DNA from: Streptomyces sp. SCUT-3
Lineage (GTDB): Bacteria; Actinomycetota; Actinomycetes; Streptomycetales; Streptomycetaceae
NCBI RefSeq assembly: GCF_014083985.1
Contig: NZ_CP046907.1
Location: 4,068,501 to 4,132,500 of the forward strand
Length of the DNA stretch: 64,000 bases
Direction of reading: 5' to 3'
Positions 8,482-16,293 of the stretch are shown piece after piece (the stretch's first letter is position 1; each line of letters opens with the position of its first letter). The translations under genes were made by a program, and so were the position numbers. Under the pieces are notes generated by a model. It saw only the letters and a list, made by a program, of their open reading frames with translations. It searched no databases and was not told where the DNA came from.

Positions 8482-9726
8482 TCACGGCACCCCGAGTTCG
8501 AACAGCACGTACCCCGCGTACGAGCCCGAGGCCAGGGCTGCGATGCCGAACAGGGAGCACTGCACGGGCAGGCTCAGCCGGCGCATCCCGACAGCGAGCG
8601 GGACGAACAGCGGGAAGCACGGGAGGAGGTAGCGGGAGACGTTGGCGAAGATCTGCTGGCTGCCGAGGACCAGGACGAGGGTCAGCAGCGTGTGGACGAC
8701 GAGGACCGCGGGCGGGCGCAGCCGCAGCAGCAGGGGGACGAGCGCGAGGGCCAGCAGGACGACCCCGACGCCGATCACGTCCGCGAAGGGGAACGCGAAC
8801 AGGTAGGTGAAGCGGCCCACGGGGACGGAGGTCAGCACCTCGAAGGTCTGCCTGCCGTAGTCGAACTCGTGCGCCCAGGCGCCCGACTGGAGCGCGAAGT
8901 AGCCGCCGGGGTCGCCCATGCGGTGGCCCACCCAGAGCAGGTAGCCGACCAGGCCGAGCGGGGCCAGCGCGAGGGCGAGCAGCGGGCGCAGGGGGCCGTC
9001 CTCGCGTCGGCGCAGCGCGAGCAGCGCGGCGACGCCGATCCCGGCGATCAGCGCCCCGGCCGTGGGCCGGTTGAGGCCGGCCGCAAGGGCGAGGAAACCG
9101 GCGGTGAGCCAGCGGCGGTTCATGACCGCGTAGCAGGCCCAGGCGGCGAGGGCGACGTACAGGGAGTCGGAGTAGACCGCCCACTCGACGCCGGACCCGG
9201 GCCACACGGCCCACAGCCCGGCCGCGGCGAGACCGGCCCGCCGGCCCCCGAACCACTCGGCGACCGCGTGGATGCCGAGGGCGGCGGCGAACGAGGCGAG
9301 GACGGAGACCAGCATGCCGGCGCCGTACGAGCCCAGGCCGGTGACCGTCATGGTCAGCCGTATCAGCGCCGGGTAGAGCGGGAAGAACGCGGCCGAGTTG
9401 CCCTCGAGAGTGATCAGGCCCGTGGCGCCGGGGATCGGGACGAGTTCCGGGTCGTAGCCGTACAGGGCGATCTGCTGGTACCACCAGCCGTCCCAGGTGG
9501 CCAGCACGTCCCAGGGGTGCGCTCCGCCGCCGAAACGGGGGTGCTTGTCGCGGAAGCTGCCGGTGGAGGACAGCAGGAACATGAAGGAGCAGAGGCCGAC
9601 GAGTTTGAAGGCGCCGAACAGGGCGAGGACCGGGCCGTGGCGGCGGGCGGCGGCACGCAGGCGGGGCCGGAGCGCGCGGTACGCGGCCGAGGCCTGCTCC
9701 CGTCCGAAGACCGTGGTCGTGTTCAT
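8482..9726 (-). CDS. Polytopic GT-C type mannosyltransferase-like membrane protein
   Basis: 414 residues with about nine or ten hydrophobic segments. The luminal/extracellular loop motif WDGWWYQQIALYGYD, soon followed by FFPLYPALIR, matches the PIG-V/GT-C mannosyltransferase signature; such enzymes use polyprenyl-phosphate sugars on the outer membrane face. The ATG overlaps the stop of the upstream GT2 gene (ATGA), so the two are translationally coupled: the GT2 enzyme probably makes the lipid-linked sugar that this protein transfers. The acceptor is unknown. Confidence 0.78.
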   Translation of the reverse strand: MNTTTVFGREQASAAYRALRPRLRAAARRHGPVLALFGAFKLVGLCSFMFLLSSTGSFRDKHPRFGGGAHPWDVLATWDGWWYQQIALYGYDPELVPIPGATGLITLEGNSAAFFPLYPALIRLTMTVTGLGSYGAGMLVSVLASFAAALGIHAVAEWFGGRRAGLAAAGLWAVWPGSGVEWAVYSDSLYVALAAWACYAVMNRRWLTAGFLALAAGLNRPTAGALIAGIGVAALLALRRREDGPLRPLLALALAPLGLVGYLLWVGHRMGDPGGYFALQSGAWAHEFDYGRQTFEVLTSVPVGRFTYLFAFPFADVIGVGVVLLALALVPLLLRLRPPAVLVVHTLLTLVLVLGSQQIFANVSRYLLPCFPLFVPLAVGMRRLSLPVQCSLFGIAALASGSYAGYVLFELGVP

Positions 9727-10532
9727 GCGGCGGCCCGTCCCGCGCGGCGGCGGAGCGGGCCCGTGCGCATGCGGGCGATGCCGCGCAGGTCGGCCAGCGC
9801 GGTGGAGAGGATGTCGACGCTGCTGTCCGGGTCGTCGACCCAGTCCACCGGCACCTCGTGGATCCGCATCCCGGCCCGCTCGGCGAGCACCAGCAGTTCG
9901 GTGTCGAAGAACCACTCCTCGTCCCGCACCAGCGGCAGCAGCCGCTCGGCCGCATCGCGGCGCATCGCCTTGAACCCGCACTGCGCGTCGGAGAAGCCGA
10001 CCGCGAGAGTGCAGCGCAGCAGGAGGTTGTAGCAGCGGGAGATGGCCTCCCGCTTGGGCCCGCGCACCACCCGGGAGCCGGGCGCGAGCCGGGTGCCGAT
10101 CGCCAGGTCGGAATGGCCCGAGATCAGCGGTGCGACGAGCGGCAGCAGCGCCGCCAACCCGGTGGACATGTCCACGTCGACATATGCCAGCACGGGTGCC
10201 CGCGACGCCGACCAGGCCGCGCGCAACGCCCGCCCGCGCCCCTTCTCGGGCAGCCGTATCCACTCCGCCTCGACCAGCTCTTCCGCGAGCCGGGCGGCGA
10301 TGCGCGGGGTGCCGTCGGTGCTGGCGTTGTCGGCGACGGTGATCCGGAACGGGTACGGGAACGTGTCCCGCAGGTGGGCGTGGAGCCGCCGTACGTTCGG
10401 CTCCAGGTCCTTCTCCTCGTTGAACACCGGCACGACCACGTCCAGCACGGCCTCCTCGTGGTGCCTGGGCAGGGGAGCGCGCCGGGGCGGACGTGCCTCG
10501 GACGGTGCGGGCCGCCCCGGTCGGAGACTCAT
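9723..10532 (-). CDS. Glycosyltransferase family 2 (polyprenyl-phosphate hexosyltransferase-like)
   Basis: 269 residues. The GT-A fold is clear: VVVPVFNEEKDLEPN at the start of the nucleotide-binding half, DNASTDGT, the metal-binding DVDMSTG (DXD-type), then the acceptor region GFSDAQCGFKAMRRD and EEWFFDTELLVLAERAG, which are typical of dolichol/polyprenol-phosphate mannose synthases. Start ATG 10532; the open frame continues upstream through the tandem repeat but that part is not protein-like. Coupled by a 4-bp overlap to the GT-C gene downstream. Confidence 0.88.
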   Translation of the reverse strand: MSLRPGRPAPSEARPPRRAPLPRHHEEAVLDVVVPVFNEEKDLEPNVRRLHAHLRDTFPYPFRITVADNASTDGTPRIAARLAEELVEAEWIRLPEKGRGRALRAAWSASRAPVLAYVDVDMSTGLAALLPLVAPLISGHSDLAIGTRLAPGSRVVRGPKREAISRCYNLLLRCTLAVGFSDAQCGFKAMRRDAAERLLPLVRDEEWFFDTELLVLAERAGMRIHEVPVDWVDDPDSSVDILSTALADLRGIARMRTGPLRRRAGRAAA

Positions 10533-10548
10533 CACTCGGGTACCTCTT

Positions 10549-10633
10549 GTTCGCGTGTGCGGGTCGTTCGCGTGTGCAGGCTGTTCACGTGTGCGGGTTG
10601 TCCGCGTGTGCGGGTTGTCCACGTGTGCAGGGC
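10549..10633. repeat. 17-bp tandem repeat, five copies, upstream of the GT2 gene
   Basis: Five consecutive 17-bp units of the form GTTCGCGTGTGCGGGTC, each keeping an RCGTGTGC core with small changes elsewhere. They lie 16 bp upstream of the GT2 start, in its 5' leader or promoter. The period of about 1.6 helical turns does not put the units on one DNA face. Function unknown. Confidence 0.9.
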
Positions 10634-10676
10634 GTGCCGAAGGCGGGCACGGCGGTGCGGTGAAGGGACGGGCGCG

Positions 10677-11246
10677 CTATCCGGCCGTGCCGGGCACCGA
10701 CGACGGGCGGTCGTCCGAGGGGCCGCCCGACGGACTTGCGGACTCCGTGGCCGGCGGCGCGCCGGCCGTGTCGCCGGAGGTCGCCGTGGCACTGCCCCTG
10801 GGCGGGCCGCCGGGGGTGGACGTGAAGGCGCCGCCCGCGCCGGGCGGCTCCGAGGACCGCGGGGGTCCGCCCACGGCCGGGGACTCGGTGCCGAGGGGCC
10901 GGGCGGGCGGTGCGCTCGAGGAGCCGTCCGGGGCGGGTGACGTACTCGGATCCGGCGTCGGGCTCCACGTCGGGCTCTGCGTCGGCCTGACGGCGGGCCG
11001 CAGGGGCGGCGTGCCGGGCCGGTCGTCGACCGGAGTGGGCGGCCACAGCAACACCCCGAGACCCAGCCCGGCCACGGCCAGCACGGAACCGACGGCCCGG
11101 CGTGCCGCCCGCACCCGGCGCCGGGCACGCACCCCGGCGTGCAACCGCTCACGATGCCTGGCCGTGAAGGGGACCTGTTCCTGCTCGCGGTGCATCAACT
11201 GCACCAGTTGCCGCTCGAATTGATCCGTGCTGTCCATGTGGTCCAC
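10677..11246 (-). CDS. Single-pass membrane protein, probable partner of the SigE-family sigma factor
   Basis: 189 residues. The N-terminal 50 are cytoplasmic and charged (FERQLVQLMHREQEQVPF, then an Arg-rich stretch), followed by one TM segment (SVLAVAGLGLGVLLW) and a long Pro/Ser/Thr/Gly-rich extracytoplasmic tail of low complexity. It starts 11 bp after the sigma gene stop; GTG 11246 sits behind GGGAGAG. Position, size and topology suggest an anti-sigma or regulatory partner, but no HxxxCxxC zinc motif is present, so that role is inferred. The tail has no recognisable domain. Confidence 0.65.
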   Translation of the reverse strand: MDHMDSTDQFERQLVQLMHREQEQVPFTARHRERLHAGVRARRRVRAARRAVGSVLAVAGLGLGVLLWPPTPVDDRPGTPPLRPAVRPTQSPTWSPTPDPSTSPAPDGSSSAPPARPLGTESPAVGGPPRSSEPPGAGGAFTSTPGGPPRGSATATSGDTAGAPPATESASPSGGPSDDRPSSVPGTAG

Positions 11247-11256
11247 GGGCTCTCCC

Positions 11257-11763
11257 TCACCCCACCGGCTCGACGACATCGACCAGGAGCCGTCGCAGCC
11301 GGGCCACCCCGCGCGAGGCGTGGGACCGCGCGGTGCCCACCGGGCAGCCCAGGGTCTCGGCGACCTGCCGGTCGGACAGGTCCTGGTAGTAGCGCAGCAC
11401 GACGGCGGCCCGCTGCTGCGGGCTCAGCAGGGCGAGCGCCGCCTCAAGCCGGGAGCGCTCGGCCACGGCCGCCGAGACGTCACCCGCCGCCGCGACCTCG
11501 GGCAACTCGTCGACGGGCCGCTCGCTCCACCACCGCCTGCGGGCCGACCGGGCCGCGGCCCGCACCAGCACCTTGCGCACATAGGCCTCCGGCGCCTCGT
11601 CGGCGACCTTCGACCAGACGAACCACAACTTGACCAAGGACTCCTGCAGCAGGTCCTCGGCCCGGTGCGGATCGCCCCCGGTGAGCAGGCGGGCCAGACG
11701 GAACAGCGCCGACCAGCGGGCCGCCACGAACGCGTCGTACCCACCGGCCCGATCGTGCTCCAT
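11257..11763 (-). CDS. SigE-family ECF RNA polymerase sigma factor
   Basis: 168 residues. Region 2 is visible as FVAARWSALFRLARLLTGG ... AEDLLQESLVKLW, and region 4 as LSPQQRAAVVLRYYQDLSDRQVAETLGCPVGTARSHASRGV, the helix-turn-helix that reads the -35 element. This length and wording fit the short SigE-family (ECF41-unrelated) sigma factors that are abundant in Streptomyces. ATG 11763 was chosen. The downstream membrane protein probably controls its activity. Regulation may involve the palindrome at 11842-11857. Confidence 0.9.
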   Translation of the reverse strand: MEHDRAGGYDAFVAARWSALFRLARLLTGGDPHRAEDLLQESLVKLWFVWSKVADEAPEAYVRKVLVRAAARSARRRWWSERPVDELPEVAAAGDVSAAVAERSRLEAALALLSPQQRAAVVLRYYQDLSDRQVAETLGCPVGTARSHASRGVARLRRLLVDVVEPVG

Positions 11764-11841
11764 TCCCGCGGTCCCCGTTCTCGCCGACTGTCCACACCAG
11801 GAGAAAGGCCCTGGCCCCCCTGGGACGCTGCACCCGGAAGC

Positions 11842-11857
11842 TGTGATGCGCGTCACG
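11842..11857. promoter_or_regulatory. CRP-like palindrome upstream of the sigma gene
   Basis: TGTGATGCGCGTCACG closely matches the TGTGA-N6-TCACA consensus bound by Crp-family regulators and is 79 bp upstream of the sigma factor start. Binding is inferred from consensus only. Confidence 0.4.
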
Positions 11858-12032
11858 CACACGTGTCGCGCCGTACCGGACGCGACGACTTCGCCTCCGG
11901 GACGTCCGGGTTCGGGCCGCAGCCACCGCGCCGGGCCGGTGCTACGCACCGGCGCGCGACGCTCCGGCCCGCCGGGGAACGCACCCCGGGACGCCCCGTA
12001 GCGCGCCGCTCCCCGGCGACCGACCCGCCCGA

Positions 12033-12626
12033 TTACGGGCGCAGACGGGCCAGCAGACCGTCGTCGGCGGGATACGGGGGCTCCTCGGGCAGCAGCCCGC
12101 GGGCAGCGGCGAGGTCACCGGCCCGCACCAGCGCATGGACCTCCCGGGCGAGCGGCGTCACGTCGGTGATCGAGACCGTCCACTCGTCGGCGTAACGGCG
12201 CGCCGCTTCTCCGGCCAGGCCCAGTTGCAGGGAGCGGTAGGGCAACGGCCGGAGGAACAGGTCGCGTTCGGGGTCCCACTGGACGCGGGCGGGAGCATGC
12301 CTCAACTGCTGCTTCCACGCGGCGCGGTCCGCGTGGAGACCGTGCTCGTAGTGGGACAGGCAGGCATGACGCAACGCCCACTCGAAGCCCTCGCGGGAGA
12401 TCTCGACGGCGAGCACGGTCTCCTGACCTTCCTTGGTGCCCCAGCCGCAGCGGTACATCATCCACAGGAACGACGGCTTGATCCACGTCATCCGGTCCCG
12501 CTTCCAGGCCGGGGGAAAGACGCCGTCCCTGGCCGCGGGCAGACCGATGTGCGGCGCGTACGCCTGGTAGACGGTGACGGTCGTCGCCGTGTGGCGCGCA
12601 CGGATCCTCTGCTTCGGTTCTTCCAC
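12033..12626 (-). CDS. DUF4291 family protein
   Basis: 197 residues. The family wording is unmistakable: TVTVYQAYAPHIGLPA, KRDRMTWIKPSFLWMMYRCGW, LAVEISREGFEWAL and VQWDPERDLFL. DUF4291 proteins are single-domain, widespread and of unknown function. GTG 12626 was chosen because the conserved region begins about ten residues later; the open frame upstream is antisense to an integrase scrap. It borders the left end of the integrative-element array, so it could be native chromosome or old element cargo. Confidence 0.85.
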   Translation of the reverse strand: MEEPKQRIRARHTATTVTVYQAYAPHIGLPAARDGVFPPAWKRDRMTWIKPSFLWMMYRCGWGTKEGQETVLAVEISREGFEWALRHACLSHYEHGLHADRAAWKQQLRHAPARVQWDPERDLFLRPLPYRSLQLGLAGEAARRYADEWTVSITDVTPLAREVHALVRAGDLAAARGLLPEEPPYPADDGLLARLRP

Positions 12627-12687
12627 GCCACGAGCATCGGGCCGACCGCACGAAGCGGGCCACCTGTTTTCGCGCTCGACCCAGGAC

Positions 12688-12828
12688 GGCAACAGCGCCA
12701 CCGTCCTCCTGGCCACCCACGCCCGCTGCATCTCCGGCCGGACCGAAGACCTCCAACGGCGCATCGAGGCCGCCCAGGACATCTCCGGGCCGGCACCCGA
12801 GCCGGAGCCGTTCCGCAGAATTTCAGTG
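12688..12828 (+). pseudogene. Integrase C-terminal fragment (third copy), nucleophile Tyr changed to His
   Basis: This 141-bp stretch is near identical to the 3' ends of the two full-length integrases (aligning with about 33383-33519): GNSATVLLATHARCISG versus GNSVAVLLATYARCISG, followed by RTEDLQRRIEAAQDISG. The catalytic Tyr codon is CAC (His) at 12718-12720. No N-terminal part is present and the tRNA-derived end expected downstream is absent. It marks a former integration of the same element family. Confidence 0.9.
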
Positions 12829-13104
12829 TTGACGACCCGTCGCCGGTTGCTGGTGGGGACTCGGCGGTACATGCCGTCCGCTGGTTTTCGGGAGTGTGCA
12901 CCAGTGAGCGTCTTCAGCTTTCTCGTACTGATCGCCTTTCTCGTACTGACCGCCCTCCCGGACGGGGCAGGTTCGGGGCTCGCCGCGTGGTTGACGACCC
13001 TCGGTGTGCATACTGTGACCGGCAGAGGGGCCGTCGTCCGACCGAACGGCGATGGGTGTGGCCGACAGGCCGCGGGCCGGGCCGGACGATCAAGGAGACC
13101 AGCG
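12829..13104. other. Intergenic region right of the integrase fragment
   Basis: About 275 bp with no supported gene. A short direct repeat TTTCTCGTACTGA occurs twice near 12918-12950. No trace of the tRNA 3' end seen beside the other two integrase genes was found here. Confidence 0.5.
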
Positions 13105-13518
13105 GTGGATGTCGAGGAAAGCTGGCGCCGCTACGGGCTTCGCCCCGTCGGCGCGGACCTCGACGAGATCCGTGCACTCCTCAGAGAGCACACGGTGCGT
13201 GAGCGACGCGCCCAGGGCGAGGGCGACACTGAGCTGATGAGGCTCTGCTGCTTCCAGCTGTTCAACAGCGGCGACCTCGACGACGTGCTCCTGATCTGGA
13301 GTGCGAAGCAAGCCAGCTTCGACGCAGCGTGCTCGATCGACATCGAATTCCTGCTTGGGCACGGGCTCGCCGCGACGAAGGCCCACCTCTCGGCCAACCG
13401 TGCACCTTCTGCGACGGCAGCACTGGATCGACTGCGCGAGCTCGAGGCAAACGGTGAATTCGAGGGCTTCTCGGTGGAGGAACGCTCCGCCGTCTACGAC
13501 CGGTACTACGACGACTGA
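13105..13518 (+). CDS. Hypothetical helical protein
   Basis: 137 residues, not recognised. GTG start with an AAGGAG site 9 bp upstream supports real translation. The sequence is acidic and helical with repeated helix pairs (LREHTVRERRAQGEGDTELMRLCCFQLFN; DVLLIWSAKQASFDAACSIDIEFLLGHG), and its composition resembles small immunity or adaptor proteins, but no motif is diagnostic. It lies between an integrase fragment and an IS630 remnant, so it is probably accessory cargo of the older element. Confidence 0.6.
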   Translation: MDVEESWRRYGLRPVGADLDEIRALLREHTVRERRAQGEGDTELMRLCCFQLFNSGDLDDVLLIWSAKQASFDAACSIDIEFLLGHGLAATKAHLSANRAPSATAALDRLRELEANGEFEGFSVEERSAVYDRYYDD

Positions 13519-13535
13519 CGAATCTGCAGCGCCGG

Positions 13536-13982
13536 TCAGTCGTCCGTGATGAGGCAGGTGCCCGCAAGGCAGCTGTCGGCCAGATCCGGGCGATACCGGA
13601 TCTGCTTGAGCCTGCACTTCACAGCCCTGGTGATCCGGCCCAGGTCGGCTGCGGCGAGATTGCCGAGGTCTCGCTTGACCAGCGACCAGATGCCCTCCTG
13701 CGGGTTCAGGTCCGGCGCGTAGGTGGGGAGCTGGAACACAGTGAGCCAAGCGGCATTCGCGGCGATGAACTCCCGCATCCCGGCGGTCAGATGGAAGCGG
13801 ACGTTGCCCCGGACCAGCACGATCGGCCCGCCGAGCTGGATGCGGGCACGCACCAAGAGGTCGCGGAGGTCCCGCCGGCCGAAGCCCTTCGGCTCGCCCT
13901 TGCGCCCTCGGTACTCGCGGACGGCGTAGATCAGCCGGGACCGCTCGCCCGGCTTGTAGCAGGTCATACCCGCCGTCGACAC
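13536..13982 (-). pseudogene. IS630-family transposase, 5'-truncated and active-site damaged
   Basis: C-terminal DDE_3 part of an IS630-type transposase, 148 residues. YAPDLNPQEGIWSLVKRD supplies the catalytic Glu region, but the strand that normally reads VWDNLN with the second Asp is VRGNVR here, so the Asp is missing. The N-terminal helix-turn-helix and first Asp are absent, the frame breaking off near 13985 next to the tra fragment. A dead insertion remnant that may mark the left boundary of a rearrangement. Confidence 0.8.
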
Positions 13983-14057
13983 CCGTCCGGAGCCCCGGTC
14001 GCGAACCCGGACGACCGGGGTTCGGCCGATCCACCCCCAGGTTCGAGAGCGCGGCGA

Positions 14058-14490
14058 CGTCGTCCCGGTGGACGGCCCGGCCCCGGACGGGCCCGGGTTC
14101 CTGGGCCGGATCGCCGGGGCTCGGCGGCGGCCGATCCTGCCCGCCCGGCTGCTCTCCCGCGCCGAGCTGGCCGTCGCCGTGCGGTGGGTTGCCAGGCACT
14201 ACGCCCATCCGACCGGCCACCACGCGGTGCGCGCCCCGGTCTACGCCGCGAAGCTGGCCCTGCGCGCCTCGGTCGGGACCGCGCGGCTGACCGGCGGCAC
14301 CCTGCGGTGGGTGCACGACGCCGAGGGCGAGCCGGTACGGCTGGCCGCGGTGCGCCGAGAAGACGCCGCCATCGAGATCAGCCTGGCCCGCAAGATCTGC
14401 GTGCACGACCGACTACTGCCAGCTGCGGTGCGCCGCCGGTGCCTATTGAGTCCCCGAAGCCGGGAAAGCCGAGGGCACGGAATGAGGCCT
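14058..14490 (+). pseudogene. Fused remnant: TraB/FtsK N-terminal piece joined to RepA-like C-terminal piece
   Basis: 14058-14370 is highly similar to the TraB N-terminal region at about 26895-27200 (GPGFLGRIAGARRRPILPA, LTGGTLRWV). At 14371 the sequence jumps to the equivalent of 31691, near the end of the RepA-like gene (IEISLARK), so about 4.5 kb of element (rest of tra, clt, spd genes, primase, most of rep) has been deleted. The Rep piece is also frameshifted. The frame happens to stay open into the following integrase gene to 15972, but the integrase has its own start. Confidence 0.88.
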
Positions 14491-14553
14491 CCCGGCTGTT
14501 CCGGCTCACCGAGAGGAACGCGAACTGAACACCGCAGTAGCCGGACGCCGCCC

Positions 14554-14593
14554 GATGCTCACGCTCACCGAGGTCTGCGAGGACCGCGGCTGA
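14554..14593 (+). pseudogene. xis remnant, 132-bp in-frame internal deletion
   Basis: Twelve codons (MLTLTEVCEDRG) remain of the 56-residue excisionase seen intact at 31953-32123. The missing 132 bp lies exactly between two GCGAGGA heptamers in the intact copy (31975-31981 and 32107-32113), and one heptamer remains. The whole helix-turn-helix is lost. The stop overlaps the integrase start (TGATG). Confidence 0.85.
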
Positions 14594-15972
14594 TGAACGA
14601 CACCACGTACAAGGTCACCGTCTGGAAGATCAGTACCTATAAGGGCAAGCGCGGGACGACCTACACGACCAGGTGGGCCGTGGACGGCACCGAGCACCGC
14701 CGGACCTTCGCGACGTTCGCCCAGGCCGACGCCTTCCGGGCCGAGCTGGTCGGCGCCATCCGCCGTGGCGAGGCGTTCAGCCTCGCCACGGGGCTGCCCG
14801 TCTCGCACCGTTCCGGGGCCGCTGCTGTGAGCTGGTACGACTTCGCCGTCCGGTTCGTGGATGCGAAGTGGTCCCGCAGTTCGGCGAACAACCGCAAGAA
14901 CGTCGCCAAGGCGTTCATGACGGTGACCGTCGCCCTCCTCCGCAGTGAGCCGAGGAACTTCCGGCCCGTCACGGTCCGCACGGCGCTGCGGGAGTGGGCG
15001 TTCAACCGCAACCGGCGCGACAGCGCGCCGCCGGACGTGGCGGCCGTCCTGCGGTGGGTGGAGCGGAACACGCTCACCATGGCGGCCTGGGAGGACCCGG
15101 CGAAGGTGGAGGAGGTGATGGAGGCCATCGCCACGAAGCTCGACGGCACGCCGGTCGCGGCGTCGACGGTCAAGCGCAACCGTCGGGTGCTGAACGTCGC
15201 GCTCGAGTACGCGGTCAAGCGCGGCGTTCTGAAGGCCAATCCGCTGCCGAAGGGGAAGGGGACCAGCCCCAGGACCTCGACGGCGGTGGACAAGCGGTCG
15301 TTGCTCAACCCGGCCCAGGCGGCCGCGCTGCTCGGCTGGGTCCGCAGCCGGCCCCGGGGCGGCCCGCGGCTGCACGCCTTCTTCGCCACCCTCTACTACG
15401 CCGGGCTGCGGCCGGAGGAGGCCGTGGCCCTGCGGGTGCGCGACGCCCACCTGCCGCCGACCGGCTGGGGTGAGCTCCTGGTGCACACCGCCACTCCGGA
15501 GGTGGGCCGCCGGTGGACCGACTCCGGCCAGGTCCACGACACCCGGCACCTCAAGGGCCGCGCCCAGGGCGACACGCGGCCGGTGCCGTGCCATCCGTCC
15601 CTGGCCGCGATCCTGCGCGAGCACATCGCGGACGAGGGACTGCGGGTCGGCGACCGGCTGTTCAACGGCGAGAAGGGAGGCGTCCTGGCGGGCTCGGTCT
15701 TCCGCCGGGCCTGGGAGAAGGCCCGGAAAGAGGTACTGGCCGAAGACCTGTACGCGTCCCCGCTCGGCAAGCGTGTGTACGACCTGCGGCACACGTGTCT
15801 GACGACGTGGCTGAACAACGGCGTTCCACCGGCCCAAGTGGCCGAATGGGCCGGCAACAGCGTCGCCGTCCTCCTGGCCACCTACGCCCGCTGCATCTCC
15901 GGCCAGACGGAGGACCTCCAGCGGCGCATCGAGGCCGCACAGGACATCTCCGGGCTGACGCCCGGGCGGTGA
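14593..15972 (+). CDS. int: Tyrosine recombinase integrase of the deleted element
   Basis: 459 residues, full-length and close to the integrase at 32123-33544. Catalytic residues are visible: Arg273 in YAGLRPEEA, the box II DLRHTC motif, and nucleophile Tyr431 in LATYARC. It would integrate DNA into the 3' end of tRNA-Arg(UCU). The C-terminus ends earlier (SGLTPGR) than the other copy. The rest of its element is wrecked and its xis is deleted, but the enzyme itself looks functional and could act on either att site in this array. Confidence 0.92.
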   Translation: MNDTTYKVTVWKISTYKGKRGTTYTTRWAVDGTEHRRTFATFAQADAFRAELVGAIRRGEAFSLATGLPVSHRSGAAAVSWYDFAVRFVDAKWSRSSANNRKNVAKAFMTVTVALLRSEPRNFRPVTVRTALREWAFNRNRRDSAPPDVAAVLRWVERNTLTMAAWEDPAKVEEVMEAIATKLDGTPVAASTVKRNRRVLNVALEYAVKRGVLKANPLPKGKGTSPRTSTAVDKRSLLNPAQAAALLGWVRSRPRGGPRLHAFFATLYYAGLRPEEAVALRVRDAHLPPTGWGELLVHTATPEVGRRWTDSGQVHDTRHLKGRAQGDTRPVPCHPSLAAILREHIADEGLRVGDRLFNGEKGGVLAGSVFRRAWEKARKEVLAEDLYASPLGKRVYDLRHTCLTTWLNNGVPPAQVAEWAGNSVAVLLATYARCISGQTEDLQRRIEAAQDISGLTPGR

Positions 15973-15985
15973 AGGGCCCTCGATG

Positions 15986-16005
15986 AACTTCACCGTGTAT
16001 TCACC
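15986..16005. promoter_or_regulatory. Candidate integrase arm-type site (variant)
   Basis: A perfect direct repeat of the 9-mer TTCACCGTG separated by TA (11-bp period, one helical turn). It occupies the position where the intact element has the related TTCGACACG-TA-TTCGGCACA (33511-33530). Inferred integrase or Xis arm site. Confidence 0.45.
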
Positions 16006-16041
16006 GTGGACAGCCGTAGAAACCCGCTGACGGCCGGACAC

Positions 16042-16085
16042 AGCCGGACGCCGCGACCCTCCGGGGGAGCGGCGTCCGGCTTTTC
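16042..16085 (+). terminator. Intrinsic terminator after integrase (copy 1)
   Basis: A 13-bp perfect stem AGCCGGACGCCGC / GCGGCGTCCGGCT followed by TTTT, downstream of the integrase. An identical copy follows the second integrase at 33567-33610. Confidence 0.85.
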
Positions 16086-16159
16086 TGCGTTCGGGGCGCA
16101 CCTGCTCTGACCAGCAAAAACGCCCCTCCGGAGGGGAGGGGCGACGTGGGGTGGTGGAG

Positions 16160-16203
16160 TGCCCCCGGCAGGACTCGAACCTGCGACCAAGTGCTTAGAA
16201 GGC
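16160..16203 (-). repeat. attachment site: 44-nt duplicate of tRNA-Arg 3' end
   Basis: Identical to 33685-33728, the 3' 44 nt of the tRNA gene (acceptor 3' strand, T arm, variable loop, anticodon loop); the match stops 3 bp later. This is the signature of site-specific integration into a tRNA gene. It separates the deleted element (left) from the complete element (right). Confidence 0.92.
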
Positions 16204-16273
16204 GCCTACCGCGTCGCGTCCCCACAAGCTTCTGACCTGCAGTTACCCGGTTCTCGTCGCCCGCCCCCTCGTC

Positions 16274-16293
16274 AACTTCGACGCGTATTCGAC
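16274..16293. promoter_or_regulatory. Candidate integrase arm-type site, left end
   Basis: AACTTCGACGCGTATTCGAC, differing by only two bases from the sequence at 33511-33530 near the right end. Two TTCGAC-type 9-mers lie 11 bp apart. It sits 70 bp inside the left attachment core. Inferred binding site for Int or Xis. Confidence 0.5.

Noticed and set aside
12033..12626. DUF4291 gene as the toxin of a toxin-antitoxin pair with the gene at 13105
   Set aside because: They are divergent, separated by an integrase scrap, and neither has a toxin motif.
12904..13104. Possible membrane peptide (SVFSFLVLIAFLVLTALP) read through into the hypothetical gene at 13105
   Set aside because: Built on a short direct repeat TTTCTCGTACTGA; the downstream gene has its own AAGGAG-GTG start.
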